The position numbers and the translations under genes were made by a program. Shown piece after piece: positions 22,043 to 31,914 of a stretch of DNA of 64,000 nt (its first letter is position 1; the number at the start of each line of letters is the position of its first letter). Below the pieces are notes generated by a model. It was given only the letters and a program-made list of their open reading frames with translations. It made no database searches and was not told the DNA's origin. Source of the stretch: [Haemophilus] ducreyi (GTDB lineage Bacteria; Pseudomonadota; Gammaproteobacteria; Enterobacterales; Pasteurellaceae); assembly GCF_900109315.1 (NCBI RefSeq), contig NZ_FOJC01000002.1, positions 124,001 to 188,000 on the forward strand. Reading direction: 5' to 3'.

Positions 22043-23293
22043 ATGATTGGTGTAGGTAATATTCTTGTGAAAGTGTTTTTTTGTTTTTCTCCAATTGTGG
22101 TGCTTATTATGGTTATTCAGTCCGTTAATGCTACGGAACTTTTGAATATTCAGCAAAAAATTCAACAGCAAGAAACTAAAATTAATGATCAACGCCAAAA
22201 AAGAGATACATTACAAGTGAGCTTAAAAAGCCAAGAAGTTGAAATGGGTAAGATCATTGAGCAACTTAAAGAGACTGAAATGTCTTTAAAAGAGATACAA
22301 GATGCTATTAAGCGAACAGAGCAAGATATTCGTCAATTAGAAAGACAAGAAAAAGCCCAGCAAGAGCAGCTAAAGAAGCAATTAGATTCAGCTTATCGCT
22401 CAGGTATCCAATCTTCAGTGTTAGCTAGATTGCTTTCTGATCAGGCAAAAGAAGCAGAGAGAATGATGGCTTATTATGGGTATCTTAATCAAGTGCGGAT
22501 TGATATTATTCATCAATTACGTCATACACAAGAAACGCTTAAAACACGGCGAACTGAATTAAAACAGCAACAAAAAGAACAACAGGCGCAATTAACTATA
22601 CAAAAAAAACAAGAAAAAACACTAAAAAAAGTACAAATAGAACGGGAAACTACCTTGCATTCGCTAGATAAAACATTAGCACAGGAGCAAAGCCGTTTAG
22701 ATGCATTGAAAAATAATGAAATTGCGTTACGAGCTCAGTTAGCCAAGGCGATGGAAGAGGCTAAACGAAAAGATAAATTACAACAAGCACAATTAGAGCA
22801 AACACGAAAACAAAAAGAACAACAGCAAGAAACAGAAAAAAAATCAACAGCGAAAGTAGTAGAACAGCCTAAAATACCTGAGAAATTGACTAAAACGGCA
22901 CAAGGTTTAGGTATACCAAATAAACAATTTAATATGCCTGTCGTTGGTAAAGTTATCAATAGGTTTGGTACCACTCAAATGGGAGAGTTAACTTGGCGAG
23001 GAACAGTGATTGAGGCTAACCAAGGCTCACCAGTACACGCGATTGCAGGAGGGCGTGTGGTTTTAGCAGATTGGTTACAAGGGTATGGACAAGTTGTGGT
23101 TATTGATCATGGTAAAGATGATATGTCCTTATATGGTTATAATCAATCTTTAATGGTACGTAAAGGCGATGTTGTTGCACTAGGACAAAAAATTGCTTTG
23201 GTTGGCAATACCGGTGGTCAAAATCGGTCAGCGCTTTATTTTGAAATTCGCCGTAAAGGCAATCCAAAAAATCCGATGGGATGGGTGAAATAA
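22043..23293 (+). CDS. envC: Murein hydrolase activator EnvC (degenerate M23 domain)
   Basis: EnvC-type periplasmic proteins activate septal amidases during cell separation. After a signal anchor (residues about 9-30, cleavage after VNA) comes a long, Gln/Lys-rich coiled coil (about 33-275), then a LytM/M23 domain of about 120 residues ending at GNPKNPMGWVK. The zinc-ligand histidines of active M23 peptidases are not where expected: WRGTVIEANQG stands in for the usual H-x-GxD segment and ALYFEIRR for LHFEI. This loss is typical of EnvC. The interrupted yibQ-like gene begins one base after the stop, as in the common envC-yibQ order. Confidence 0.93.
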   Translation: MIGVGNILVKVFFCFSPIVVLIMVIQSVNATELLNIQQKIQQQETKINDQRQKRDTLQVSLKSQEVEMGKIIEQLKETEMSLKEIQDAIKRTEQDIRQLERQEKAQQEQLKKQLDSAYRSGIQSSVLARLLSDQAKEAERMMAYYGYLNQVRIDIIHQLRHTQETLKTRRTELKQQQKEQQAQLTIQKKQEKTLKKVQIERETTLHSLDKTLAQEQSRLDALKNNEIALRAQLAKAMEEAKRKDKLQQAQLEQTRKQKEQQQETEKKSTAKVVEQPKIPEKLTKTAQGLGIPNKQFNMPVVGKVINRFGTTQMGELTWRGTVIEANQGSPVHAIAGGRVVLADWLQGYGQVVVIDHGKDDMSLYGYNQSLMVRKGDVVALGQKIALVGNTGGQNRSALYFEIRRKGNPKNPMGWVK

Positions 23294-23294
23294 A

Positions 23295-24185
23295 ATGCAG
23301 AATTTATTAAAAAGTAAGCAGTCTATTATTCGATTATTTTGGCAAATTCTATGCTTTTTGATACCGCTTTTTTCATTTTCACTACAAGCAGAGGTGAAGT
23401 CGGCTAAATCAATTATGCCCGTTAAATTAGCAATTGTGATTGATGATATTGGCTATCGAACTAAAGAAGATAGTGCTATTTATGCATTACCAAAAGAAGT
23501 CAGTGTTGCCATTATTCCTAACGCACCTTATGCGACTGAACGTGCTAAAAAAGCGTTCTTACAAAAACGAGATATATTAATTCACTTACCCATGCAGCCT
23601 AAAGATAAATCTAAACCTATTGAAGCGGACGTATTAATGGTGAATGATAGTCAAGATGAGATTAATCAATTAATTCGTACTGCGCGTAGGTAAGTGCCTT
23701 ATGCAATTGGCTTGAACAACCATATGGGGAGTAGCGCGACCGCTGATCGGCTAACAATGACCAATTTAATGCAGGTATTATTAAAAGAACAACTCTTTTT
23801 TTTAGACAGTAAAACAGGCCCTAGTGTAGCAGCGAAGATAGCACGTCAATTGGGTATAAGAACGTTAGAACGCCATTTATTTTTAGATAATAGTGACAAT
23901 TTAGCTGATATTACCGCACAATTTAATACCGCTATTGATTACGCACGCAAGCACGGTAATGTAATTATAATTGGCCACCCTCGTAAAAATAGCATTGAAG
24001 TATTACAGAAAAGGTTAGCCTCTTTGCCTAAAGATATTCAATTAGTTGGCTTAGGCTCATTATGGCGTGATGAAAAAGTGACGTCACCAAAACCATTTAT
24101 TATGTACTTTGAAAATAGAGCAGCTTTAACATCGGTAGCACCATTTAAATCCGTTGCTGTGCTTAGAGGATTACCCAAAGACTAA
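23295..24185 (+). pseudogene. YibQ-like divergent polysaccharide deacetylase, interrupted by an in-frame TAA
   Basis: Two consecutive open stretches in the same frame make one divergent-polysaccharide-deacetylase (DUF610) protein. The first (132 codons) has a signal peptide and VKLAIVIDDIGYRTKEDSAIYALP; the second resumes at once with VPYAIGLNNHMGSSATAD and runs to LRGLPKD. They are separated only by TAA at 23691-23693, exactly inside the conserved link between the Asp-Asp motif and the NNHMGS motif. One base change from a Lys, Gln or Glu codon explains it. A GTG directly after the stop could restart translation but would yield a protein without signal peptide. It is either a recent nonsense mutation or a sequencing error. 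Confidence 0.85.
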
Positions 24186-24209
24186 CTTTTTACTTTTAGG
24201 AAAAATACT

Positions 24210-26018
24210 GTGAATTTTAATTTCCGTTTTTTTATAACAGGCTGTTTTTTAACATGTTCGCAAATTATTTTTGCTGAACAATTAGCGACTACATCACAAC
24301 AAGAGATACTTGCCGAACGTCCTCAATTAACAGCTAAAATAGCTGTTGATTTAGATGTTAAAGGGATTAAAGAAAAAGATGAAGATGCTTGGCAAAATGT
24401 ACAAATTTATTTGGCACAAATTAATAATGAATACGCAGATGGTTCGGAACGTTATCAATATTTAGTCCAAACAACAGTCGATAAGGCATTACGTGCTAAA
24501 GGATATTACAACTCACAATATCAATTTGTAAAAACAGTAAGCGCAGAGCAAAAGCCTTTATTGACACTTAATGTGCAATTAGATAATCAAAAAGTAAAAA
24601 TTGATGAAGTAGATATTCAGCTTCAAGGCGATGCTAATACAGATGAAGATTTTGTTGAACTGAAAAAGACCGCACCTAATCAAGGTGATAGTTTAGCACA
24701 TAATGCTTATGATGATTTTAAAAGCCATATTGAAGGTTTAGCCTTTAAAAAAGGGTATTTTGATGGACAATGGTTATATCACCGCTTAGAAGTATATCCA
24801 CAAAACCATTCAGTTAATTGGCGTTTAGCTTATGACAGTGGCAAGCGTTATCGCTATGGCGAAATTAACTTCATTGATAACCAAATAAAAGAAGAATATT
24901 TAACTAATATTTTAAAAATTGCACCACAACAATATTATTATGCAAGTGATCTATCATTGATGACTGCTGATTATTTATCAAGTAATTGGTTTTCTTCGGT
25001 ATTAGTTGAACCAAAATTAAATGAAAAAGCAAAACTTGTTGATTTAAAAATATTTTTTCAACCTAAAAAGAAAAATAAAGTTGAGATTGGCGCTGGGTTT
25101 GCCACGCAATTAGGTACCCGCTTGCAATTAAATTGGAAAAAACCATGGTTGAATGAACGAGGGCATAGCATTGATTCTCGTACTTACCTTTCATTGCCAG
25201 AGCAAACGCTAGAGTTAGGTTATAATGTTCCATTGCGACAAAATCCATTACATTATTATTATCAATTCTCTGGCTCACTAGAACATCAGAATCAGCAAGA
25301 TACAAAATCAATAGCGGGTTCATTTGGTTTACAACGTTTTTGGACACACGAAACGGGATGGTCATTCTCTGCGGGCGTTAAGTCGCGTTATGATTCCTTT
25401 ACACAGGCAAATGATAAGCATAAAACATTACTCGTTTATCCAACAGCAGCGTTAAATCGTACCCAAACTGATGGAAACCGTTTTCCTCTTTGGGGGGATA
25501 GTCAAAGAATAACAGTGAATTGGGGCGCAAAAATATTTGGCTCAGATGTAAGCTTTTACAGTTGGAAAGCGTCAAGCACTTGGATTCGAACTTATTTAGA
25601 TCGTCACAGGTTATTTTTACGTGGAGAGGTGGGGCAAGTTCATACTAAAGATTTTCATCAGATCCCGCCAACATTACGCTATTTTGCTGGCGGCGATATG
25701 AGCATTAGAGGCTTTGCTTATAAAAGCATTTCACCTAAAGAACCTAAAAGTGGTAAGTTAATAGGCGGTTCACACTTAGTGACGACTACGGCGGAATATC
25801 AATATCGTATTTACCCAGATTGGTGGGCTGCCATTTTTTATGATACCGGTTTAGTATCAGATAAATTTGATCATCGTGCATTACATTCTGGTGCTGGCGT
25901 TGGCGTGCGTTGGGTTTCACCAATTGGTGCTATTAAATTTGATATTGCAACACCTGTTAAATCACCTAATAACAAACGTGGGGTACAATTTTATATTGGC
26001 TTAGGTTCAGAATTATAA
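24210..26018 (+). CDS. tamA: Translocation and assembly module subunit TamA
   Basis: TamA is an outer-membrane Omp85-family protein that works with TamB in envelope biogenesis. The 602-residue protein starts at GTG 24210 (TTTTAGGA upstream), has a signal peptide ending near IIFAEQ, three POTRA-like units (about 40-260) and a C-terminal 16-strand barrel. The barrel contains the Omp85 motif RYFAGGDMSIRGFAY (RGF triad, about residue 495-509) and ends GVQFYIGLGSEL. tamB begins 15 bases downstream, so the pair is an operon. Confidence 0.95.
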   Translation: MNFNFRFFITGCFLTCSQIIFAEQLATTSQQEILAERPQLTAKIAVDLDVKGIKEKDEDAWQNVQIYLAQINNEYADGSERYQYLVQTTVDKALRAKGYYNSQYQFVKTVSAEQKPLLTLNVQLDNQKVKIDEVDIQLQGDANTDEDFVELKKTAPNQGDSLAHNAYDDFKSHIEGLAFKKGYFDGQWLYHRLEVYPQNHSVNWRLAYDSGKRYRYGEINFIDNQIKEEYLTNILKIAPQQYYYASDLSLMTADYLSSNWFSSVLVEPKLNEKAKLVDLKIFFQPKKKNKVEIGAGFATQLGTRLQLNWKKPWLNERGHSIDSRTYLSLPEQTLELGYNVPLRQNPLHYYYQFSGSLEHQNQQDTKSIAGSFGLQRFWTHETGWSFSAGVKSRYDSFTQANDKHKTLLVYPTAALNRTQTDGNRFPLWGDSQRITVNWGAKIFGSDVSFYSWKASSTWIRTYLDRHRLFLRGEVGQVHTKDFHQIPPTLRYFAGGDMSIRGFAYKSISPKEPKSGKLIGGSHLVTTTAEYQYRIYPDWWAAIFYDTGLVSDKFDHRALHSGAGVGVRWVSPIGAIKFDIATPVKSPNNKRGVQFYIGLGSEL

Positions 26019-26033
26019 TTACTCAGTCTTATT

Positions 26034-29000
26034 ATGCATAAACAACCAAATACACATCAGACGGAACATTTTGCTGACTCTTCTGCGCCAGCAAAATCGA
26101 CTTCAAAAAATAAATGGCGATGGTTTCGTCGTGCCTGTTGCTTATTATTAGCCTTATTGTTTCTTCTTTTACTATTTTTATTTACAGCTAAAGGGCAACA
26201 AACTGCTTTTCGATTAGTAGATAGATGGCTAGAACCATTAACTATTGGCAAAGTAGAAGGCAGTATCCAACAAGGGTTAACTTTATCAGATACTCAATTT
26301 GTTATGGAGGGAGTAAATGTTAATGTTGGGCAAGCGACCTTACATATAGGTTTTGAATGTTTAATCTATCGTCGAGCCTGTGTGGAAAATATTGCACTGA
26401 AAGATGCTCACGTTACAATTGATAGCACTAAACTTCCGCCCTCGAAAAAAGTAGAAAGTAAGCCATTTACTGAATTGAATATTCCGTTAGAGATTGCATT
26501 AAAAAAACTATCGTTGGATAACATTCACGTTAAAATTGATGATATGGATATTCAGTTAGATTCTTTCTCGTCAGGAATCACGGGAAAAGGACGTGTACTT
26601 AACTTATCACCCACTCAGCTGACAGGTTTACAACTTTCGTTAGCACCCGTAGCGCAGTTAGATCAACAAGCGGTTGAAAAAGCAGACAATCTTGCAAAAA
26701 ATAGCGTAAATCAGCCCGCACATTCAATAGATTGGTCTGCTATTAAGCAACAGTTAACCAGCCCATTATTGTCAAAACAATCACCCATTAGTTTACCTTT
26801 AGACGTAATTATTCCGCAATTTGAAGGGAAAAATATTCTTATTCAGCAAAAAGTTAGAGATCAAGCCGGAGAAGTCAATAATGTTAAATCGTTGGTGCAT
26901 ATTGATTCACTACAATTACGCGCAAATGTAGATCAACAAGCGATTAGATTAGAAGATTTTAGCTTAGTAAGTGATCAAGGTCATTTACTCTCGAAGGGAT
27001 CGTTAATGTTAGCTAACGACTATCCGTTAAACTTACATGTAATGGCTAATTTGGCGGAGCAAAGATCGATTAACTTGCCGGCGAGTGAATTAACAACAAC
27101 ATTAAGCGGTTCATTATTGGCTACGACACATTTAACCATGCAAACCAGTGGCGTAGCGAATATGAAGCTAGTAAGTGATGTGCAATTGGCTGAGCCAAAA
27201 ACGCCTTTAAAAGTCAGTTTAAATAGCTATGCAATTCATTATCCTTTATTCAGTAATACGTTTGAACAGCCACTTAAGATTCAGGCAGCAGATATACAGT
27301 TAAATGGCGATTTACTTGATTATCAATTAGATACGCAGATCAGTGTTGCTGGCATGGGAATGCCAAAAAGTCAATTAGCGCTCAAAGGACAAGGGCAAAT
27401 CACACAATTTAATATTGAAGAACTACGGCTAGACGCTTTGGAGGGTAATGCCAAATTAGGCGGTAATGTTGATTGGTCTGACGGTGTCAAATGGAATGCA
27501 GATTTAAGACTAGCAGGAGTCAATACTCAAACGTTATTACCAAATTGGCCAGCAAATTTATCGGGAATGTTACAGTCAAAAGGTTATGCAGCACGTGGTG
27601 CAGAGAACGATTGGCAATTGGACTTTCCACAATTGGATATAAAGGGACAATTATTCAATAAAGATCTACATTTACAAGGTGATTTGAAATCCAGTAGTCA
27701 AACTTTGCTTGATATTGCCAACGCTAGTTTGATTTATGGTGACAATAATATTGTGATGAAAGGGCAATTAGGCAAACAATCTGACTTTTTTGCAGATATT
27801 AACGCCCCTAATTTGCAAGGGTTAATTCCAAAGTTATTAGCGAATATTAATGGATATGTGAAATTAACCGGTGATATTAGTGCGCCTAATCTCGATCTTG
27901 ATCTCGATGCCAAGAAGCTTAGTTATAATGATATACAATTGAAGCATTTAACTGCAAAAGGACAGCTCACTACAGAAAAAAGGGTGCAAGGTAAGTTAAT
28001 CCTTGGAATGGATCAGTTTTCTTATGACAAGATCAATATTAAACAAGCGGACTTAATCGTGGAAGGAAATGAAGATCAGCATAGTTTAAGATTGGTGGCT
28101 AAAGGCCAGCCTGTAGGCGCAGATTTAAAACTGAAAGGTAAATTTGATCGTGCTCATCCAGTTTGGACAGGGCAGATTGATCAGTTAGCATTTGATAGCA
28201 AAGAATTTGGTACGCTTAAAACGCAAGAAGCGGTCAAATTAAATTATGATCATCAAAAAATCAATACAACGATTGCAGCACACTGTTGGCGGAATCGACA
28301 ATTTCAGCTGTGTTTTCCACGATCATTTAATGCCGGAGTAGAAGGGCAATTACCTTTTGAGCTTAAACAGCTTAATTTAGCAATATTACAACCTTTATTA
28401 GCGAAACAGAGTCAAATTGCGGGTATTGTTAATGCAAAAGGTGAGGTAGCCTGGGGCAAACATAAGTTACCACAACTGAATGTTCAATTAGATTCCCATT
28501 TGCTTCAATTTACACAAAAATTGGAGGAAGGTAAAACGCTACCATTAATACTTTCACCGGTCAGTATTAACGTGAATTTAGCAGACGACAATTTGAAATT
28601 ACAAACGGCGATGGGGACTCAAGATAATGGCAATCTGAAAGCGGATTTATCTATGTTAGAAATTGCAGCTAATCGTAAATTATCGGGTAATATTGATATT
28701 AATCAGCTCAGTTTGAAACTAATTCAGCCTTTATTAAATGCCGGAGAAAAAATGGATGGCAAAATTAATGGTCATTTAAGTTTAGCGGGTAATGTTAGCT
28801 CGCCTCTATTGAATGGTTCGCTTAACTTAAGTGCTTTGCAAGCCAAAGCAAATGCAATGCCATTTAATGTAACCGCAGGGCAGTTAGATCTTGCTTTCCA
28901 CGGTGCTACGTCAACATTAACAGGTAAAATTCGTACTGTAGATAGTGAATTAGAACTAACGGGTAATGCCGATTGGTGCCATTTAGATGCATGGAGAACG

Positions 29001-29987
29001 CAATTACAAGCTAAGGCGCACCGCTTCCGTTTGGATATGCCAAATTTAGCTAAAGTCGAGTTTAGTCCAGATATTGAAGTGGTTGCTACACCAAAATCGC
29101 TGAACTTAAGTGGTCAGATTGATATTCCATCGGCGCGAATTCAAGTGGAAAAATTGCCTGAAAGTGCGGTTAGTGTAAGCAATGATGAAATTATTATGGG
29201 CCAGTCGGTGAAGAAAATTGGTCGATTAGCTAAACAGCCTATTCCGCAACAAACTGAAAATGGAACGCTGATTAACGCTAATATTAACATTAATATTGGT
29301 AATGACGTTTATTTAAATGCGTATGGTCTAAAAAGTTATTTAGGTGGCACTATTGCTGTCCGTCAAGGTAAACAAGGGCTTGGTTTGTATGGCCAAGTGC
29401 ATATGAAAAAAGGCCGCTATGCGTCATTTGGTCAAGATTTACTCATTCGCCGTGGTGTGATTAATTTTGCAGGCCTACCTTCTCAGTCAACTTTAAACAT
29501 TGAGGCGATTCGTAATCCTGATGCAATGGATGATCCTGATATCGTTGCAGGCGTGAAAATTAATGGTTTAGCGGATGCCCCAGAAGTAAAAGTCTTTTCA
29601 GAACCAGCACTTTCGCAAAATGAAGCACTTTCTTATATTTTAACTGGGCGTTCATTAGAAAACAGCGGTGATTCAGCTAAAGGCAATGCAATGGCGATGG
29701 CATTATTAAACTTAAGTTTAGCGAAAAGTAGTAAAACAGTCGGCAAAATTGGCAGTGCTTTTGGATTGAATGATTTAACGGTAACCACAGCGGGTATTGG
29801 CGATAAGACTAAAGTCGAAGTGAGTGCCAGTTTAACCCCCAAATTCCGCGTTAAATATAGTATTGGTATTTTCGCGGCATTAACTGAATTGACTTTACGT
29901 TATAATCTTACGCCTAAACTTTATCTACAATGGGTATCCAGCGTAAATCAGGCGGTTGATTTAATGTATCGCTTTGAATTTGACTAA
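26034..29987 (+). CDS. tamB: Translocation and assembly module subunit TamB
   Basis: TamB is a very long inner-membrane anchored, periplasm-spanning AsmA-like protein implicated in phospholipid transport to, and assembly of, the outer membrane with TamA. The 1317-residue protein has one N-terminal membrane helix (about residues 36-50, a Leu/Phe-rich run after RRACC), a repetitive beta-rich body of amphipathic repeats, and the conserved C-terminal DUF490/TamB domain with SYILTGRSLENSGD and a beta-barrel-like end (YLQWVSSVNQAVDLMYRFEFD region). Length is normal for Pasteurellaceae. It is directly downstream of tamA. Confidence 0.95.
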   Translation: MHKQPNTHQTEHFADSSAPAKSTSKNKWRWFRRACCLLLALLFLLLLFLFTAKGQQTAFRLVDRWLEPLTIGKVEGSIQQGLTLSDTQFVMEGVNVNVGQATLHIGFECLIYRRACVENIALKDAHVTIDSTKLPPSKKVESKPFTELNIPLEIALKKLSLDNIHVKIDDMDIQLDSFSSGITGKGRVLNLSPTQLTGLQLSLAPVAQLDQQAVEKADNLAKNSVNQPAHSIDWSAIKQQLTSPLLSKQSPISLPLDVIIPQFEGKNILIQQKVRDQAGEVNNVKSLVHIDSLQLRANVDQQAIRLEDFSLVSDQGHLLSKGSLMLANDYPLNLHVMANLAEQRSINLPASELTTTLSGSLLATTHLTMQTSGVANMKLVSDVQLAEPKTPLKVSLNSYAIHYPLFSNTFEQPLKIQAADIQLNGDLLDYQLDTQISVAGMGMPKSQLALKGQGQITQFNIEELRLDALEGNAKLGGNVDWSDGVKWNADLRLAGVNTQTLLPNWPANLSGMLQSKGYAARGAENDWQLDFPQLDIKGQLFNKDLHLQGDLKSSSQTLLDIANASLIYGDNNIVMKGQLGKQSDFFADINAPNLQGLIPKLLANINGYVKLTGDISAPNLDLDLDAKKLSYNDIQLKHLTAKGQLTTEKRVQGKLILGMDQFSYDKINIKQADLIVEGNEDQHSLRLVAKGQPVGADLKLKGKFDRAHPVWTGQIDQLAFDSKEFGTLKTQEAVKLNYDHQKINTTIAAHCWRNRQFQLCFPRSFNAGVEGQLPFELKQLNLAILQPLLAKQSQIAGIVNAKGEVAWGKHKLPQLNVQLDSHLLQFTQKLEEGKTLPLILSPVSINVNLADDNLKLQTAMGTQDNGNLKADLSMLEIAANRKLSGNIDINQLSLKLIQPLLNAGEKMDGKINGHLSLAGNVSSPLLNGSLNLSALQAKANAMPFNVTAGQLDLAFHGATSTLTGKIRTVDSELELTGNADWCHLDAWRTQLQAKAHRFRLDMPNLAKVEFSPDIEVVATPKSLNLSGQIDIPSARIQVEKLPESAVSVSNDEIIMGQSVKKIGRLAKQPIPQQTENGTLINANININIGNDVYLNAYGLKSYLGGTIAVRQGKQGLGLYGQVHMKKGRYASFGQDLLIRRGVINFAGLPSQSTLNIEAIRNPDAMDDPDIVAGVKINGLADAPEVKVFSEPALSQNEALSYILTGRSLENSGDSAKGNAMAMALLNLSLAKSSKTVGKIGSAFGLNDLTVTTAGIGDKTKVEVSASLTPKFRVKYSIGIFAALTELTLRYNLTPKLYLQWVSSVNQAVDLMYRFEFD

Positions 29988-30009
29988 CTATTCAATTTTG
30001 GCAGAAGGA

Positions 30010-30047
30010 GCGGTCAGTTTTGCAAATATTTTGTTAAGGCTGACCGC
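30010..30047 (+). terminator. Hairpin after tamB
   Basis: GCGGTCAG / CTGACCGC inverted repeat (8 bp) with a 22-base loop, followed by GTTTGTTT, starting 23 bases after the tamB stop. It begins with the GCGGTC core of the uptake-sequence motif followed by TTTTGCAAA, a pattern also seen after lpdA. Probable weak terminator. Confidence 0.55.
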
Positions 30048-30136
30048 GTTTGTTTACCATTTTGTTACTCATATTTATAAATGGCGTGCTAAAATTACAA
30101 AGCATATCTCTTTAATTTAGTAATAAGATGTAAAAA

Positions 30137-31876
30137 ATGGAAAGACAACGGCAAAGGCATTTACAAAAGTGGCTAAGAACACAGCAAAAAAGCATTAGCA
30201 AATGGCTGTATTTAAATGTATTGTTTGGTAGTGCAAGCGCGGCCTTAATGATTGCACAGATGGCACTCTTGGCGACCATACTACATAATATAATTATTGA
30301 AAAACAACCGTCCTATTTGTTGTTAACTGAATTAGCTTTATTATTAGGTTGTTTTTTAGGGCGCTCGTTATTGGCGTTACTGCGTGAACGTATTGGCTTT
30401 AAAGCGGGGCAACAATTACGTCAGCACTTACGCACACAAATTATTGCTAAACTCTCAGCGATTGGACCTATTGCTATTCAACAAAGACCGGCAGGTAGTT
30501 GGGCTGCATTAATGTTAGAGCAAGTTGAGAATCTACATAATTTTTATGCGCGATATTTGCCACAACAATTTTTATCGCTTATTGTACCGCTAGTTATTTT
30601 AGCGGTGGTTTTTCCCATTAATTGGGCGGCAGGTTGTATTTTATTGATCACCTTGCCTTTATTGCCTTTATTTATGGCGTTAGTCGGTTTGAAAGCGGTA
30701 GAAGTGAATCAACGTAATATTGGCATTCTTTCTCGCTTAAGCGGTCAATTTTTAGATAAATTGAAAGGTCTGGAAACTATTCGACTATTTGGCCAAACAG
30801 AACAGCAAGTGGAACAGATTCATCAAAATACGGAAGCATTCAGACTTAGTACGATGGATGTGCTAAAAATGGCTTTTTTGTCTTCTGCGGTGTTAGAATT
30901 TTTTACGGCGATTTCAATCGCGCTGATGGCGGTTTATTTTGGCGTTAGTTATTTAGGAGAACTTCATTTTGGCGGTTATAAGCTAGAAATTAGCTTATTT
31001 ATTGGCTTTTTTTGTTTAATGTTGGCGCCTGAATTTTATCAGCCATTGCGCGAATTAGGCGTTTTTTATCATGATAAAGCCGCCGCATTAGGCGCGGCAG
31101 ATAATATTGAAGCCTTTTTAAATAATAACGAGATATTTATCCATTTTGCAGGTTCAACGCAAAAAGATTTGGTAAACAGTCCGCTTACCATTGAGGCTAA
31201 AGAATGTGTCATTCTTTCGTTAGAGGGTAAACCGTTGACTAAGTCATTGAATTTTATGATTCGTCCATATCAACAGATCGCATTAGTAGGGCCAAGTGGG
31301 GCGGGTAAAAGCTCATTAATGAATATGTTGCTGGGTTTTTTAGCTTATCAAGGCTCAGTCAAGGTTAATGGTATCGAATTACGTGACTTAAATTTAGCGC
31401 AATATCGAGCGAAATTAGCTTGGGTAGGCCAAAATCCACAACTCATTAAAGGTTCGTTACGAGAGAATATTTTACTTGGCCAGCAACATATTAGTGAACC
31501 TGCATTCAAACAAGCGCTTGCTTTATCTAAAGTAGATGAATTTGTTGATCGGTTAGGTTTAGATTATCAAGTACAAGATGCAAACGGAGGTCTTTCTGGT
31601 GGACAAGCACAACGCATTGCAATTGCACGTGCGTTATTACGCCATTATGAATTGCTATTATTAGATGAACCCACAGCAAGTTTAGATTTGCAATCAGAAC
31701 AGCAGGTCTTAAAGGCATTACAGAACTTGAAAGGCAAACAAACTACATTAATGATTACTCACCGTATTGAAGATCTTAAACACTGTGATGAAATTTGGTT
31801 GATGAAAGCGGGCGATTTAACGATTGATCGTCCGCATTCAAGCATAGACCATTATGAATGGCTAACACAAAATTGA
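30137..31876 (+). CDS. cydD: Thiol/heme ABC exporter subunit CydD
   Basis: CydDC is a heterodimeric inner-membrane ABC exporter of cysteine and glutathione that is needed for cytochrome bd assembly; recent work on E. coli also supports heme transport. The protein (579 residues) has six membrane helices in the first about 315 residues and an ATPase domain with Walker A LVGPSGAGKSSL, signature LSGGQAQRIAIARALL, Walker B LLLDEPTASLDL and H-loop ITHR. It is preceded by 149 bases containing the tamB hairpin. cydC follows after 38 bases. Confidence 0.95.
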   Translation: MERQRQRHLQKWLRTQQKSISKWLYLNVLFGSASAALMIAQMALLATILHNIIIEKQPSYLLLTELALLLGCFLGRSLLALLRERIGFKAGQQLRQHLRTQIIAKLSAIGPIAIQQRPAGSWAALMLEQVENLHNFYARYLPQQFLSLIVPLVILAVVFPINWAAGCILLITLPLLPLFMALVGLKAVEVNQRNIGILSRLSGQFLDKLKGLETIRLFGQTEQQVEQIHQNTEAFRLSTMDVLKMAFLSSAVLEFFTAISIALMAVYFGVSYLGELHFGGYKLEISLFIGFFCLMLAPEFYQPLRELGVFYHDKAAALGAADNIEAFLNNNEIFIHFAGSTQKDLVNSPLTIEAKECVILSLEGKPLTKSLNFMIRPYQQIALVGPSGAGKSSLMNMLLGFLAYQGSVKVNGIELRDLNLAQYRAKLAWVGQNPQLIKGSLRENILLGQQHISEPAFKQALALSKVDEFVDRLGLDYQVQDANGGLSGGQAQRIAIARALLRHYELLLLDEPTASLDLQSEQQVLKALQNLKGKQTTLMITHRIEDLKHCDEIWLMKAGDLTIDRPHSSIDHYEWLTQN

Positions 31877-31914
31877 TCTACGATACTTAATTTTTGAATG
31901 ATAAATTACCTATT

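Noticed and set aside
29162-29170. Haemophilus-type uptake core AAGTGCGGT
   Set aside because: Single copy inside tamB; expected by chance and outnumbered nine to one by the Apl type.
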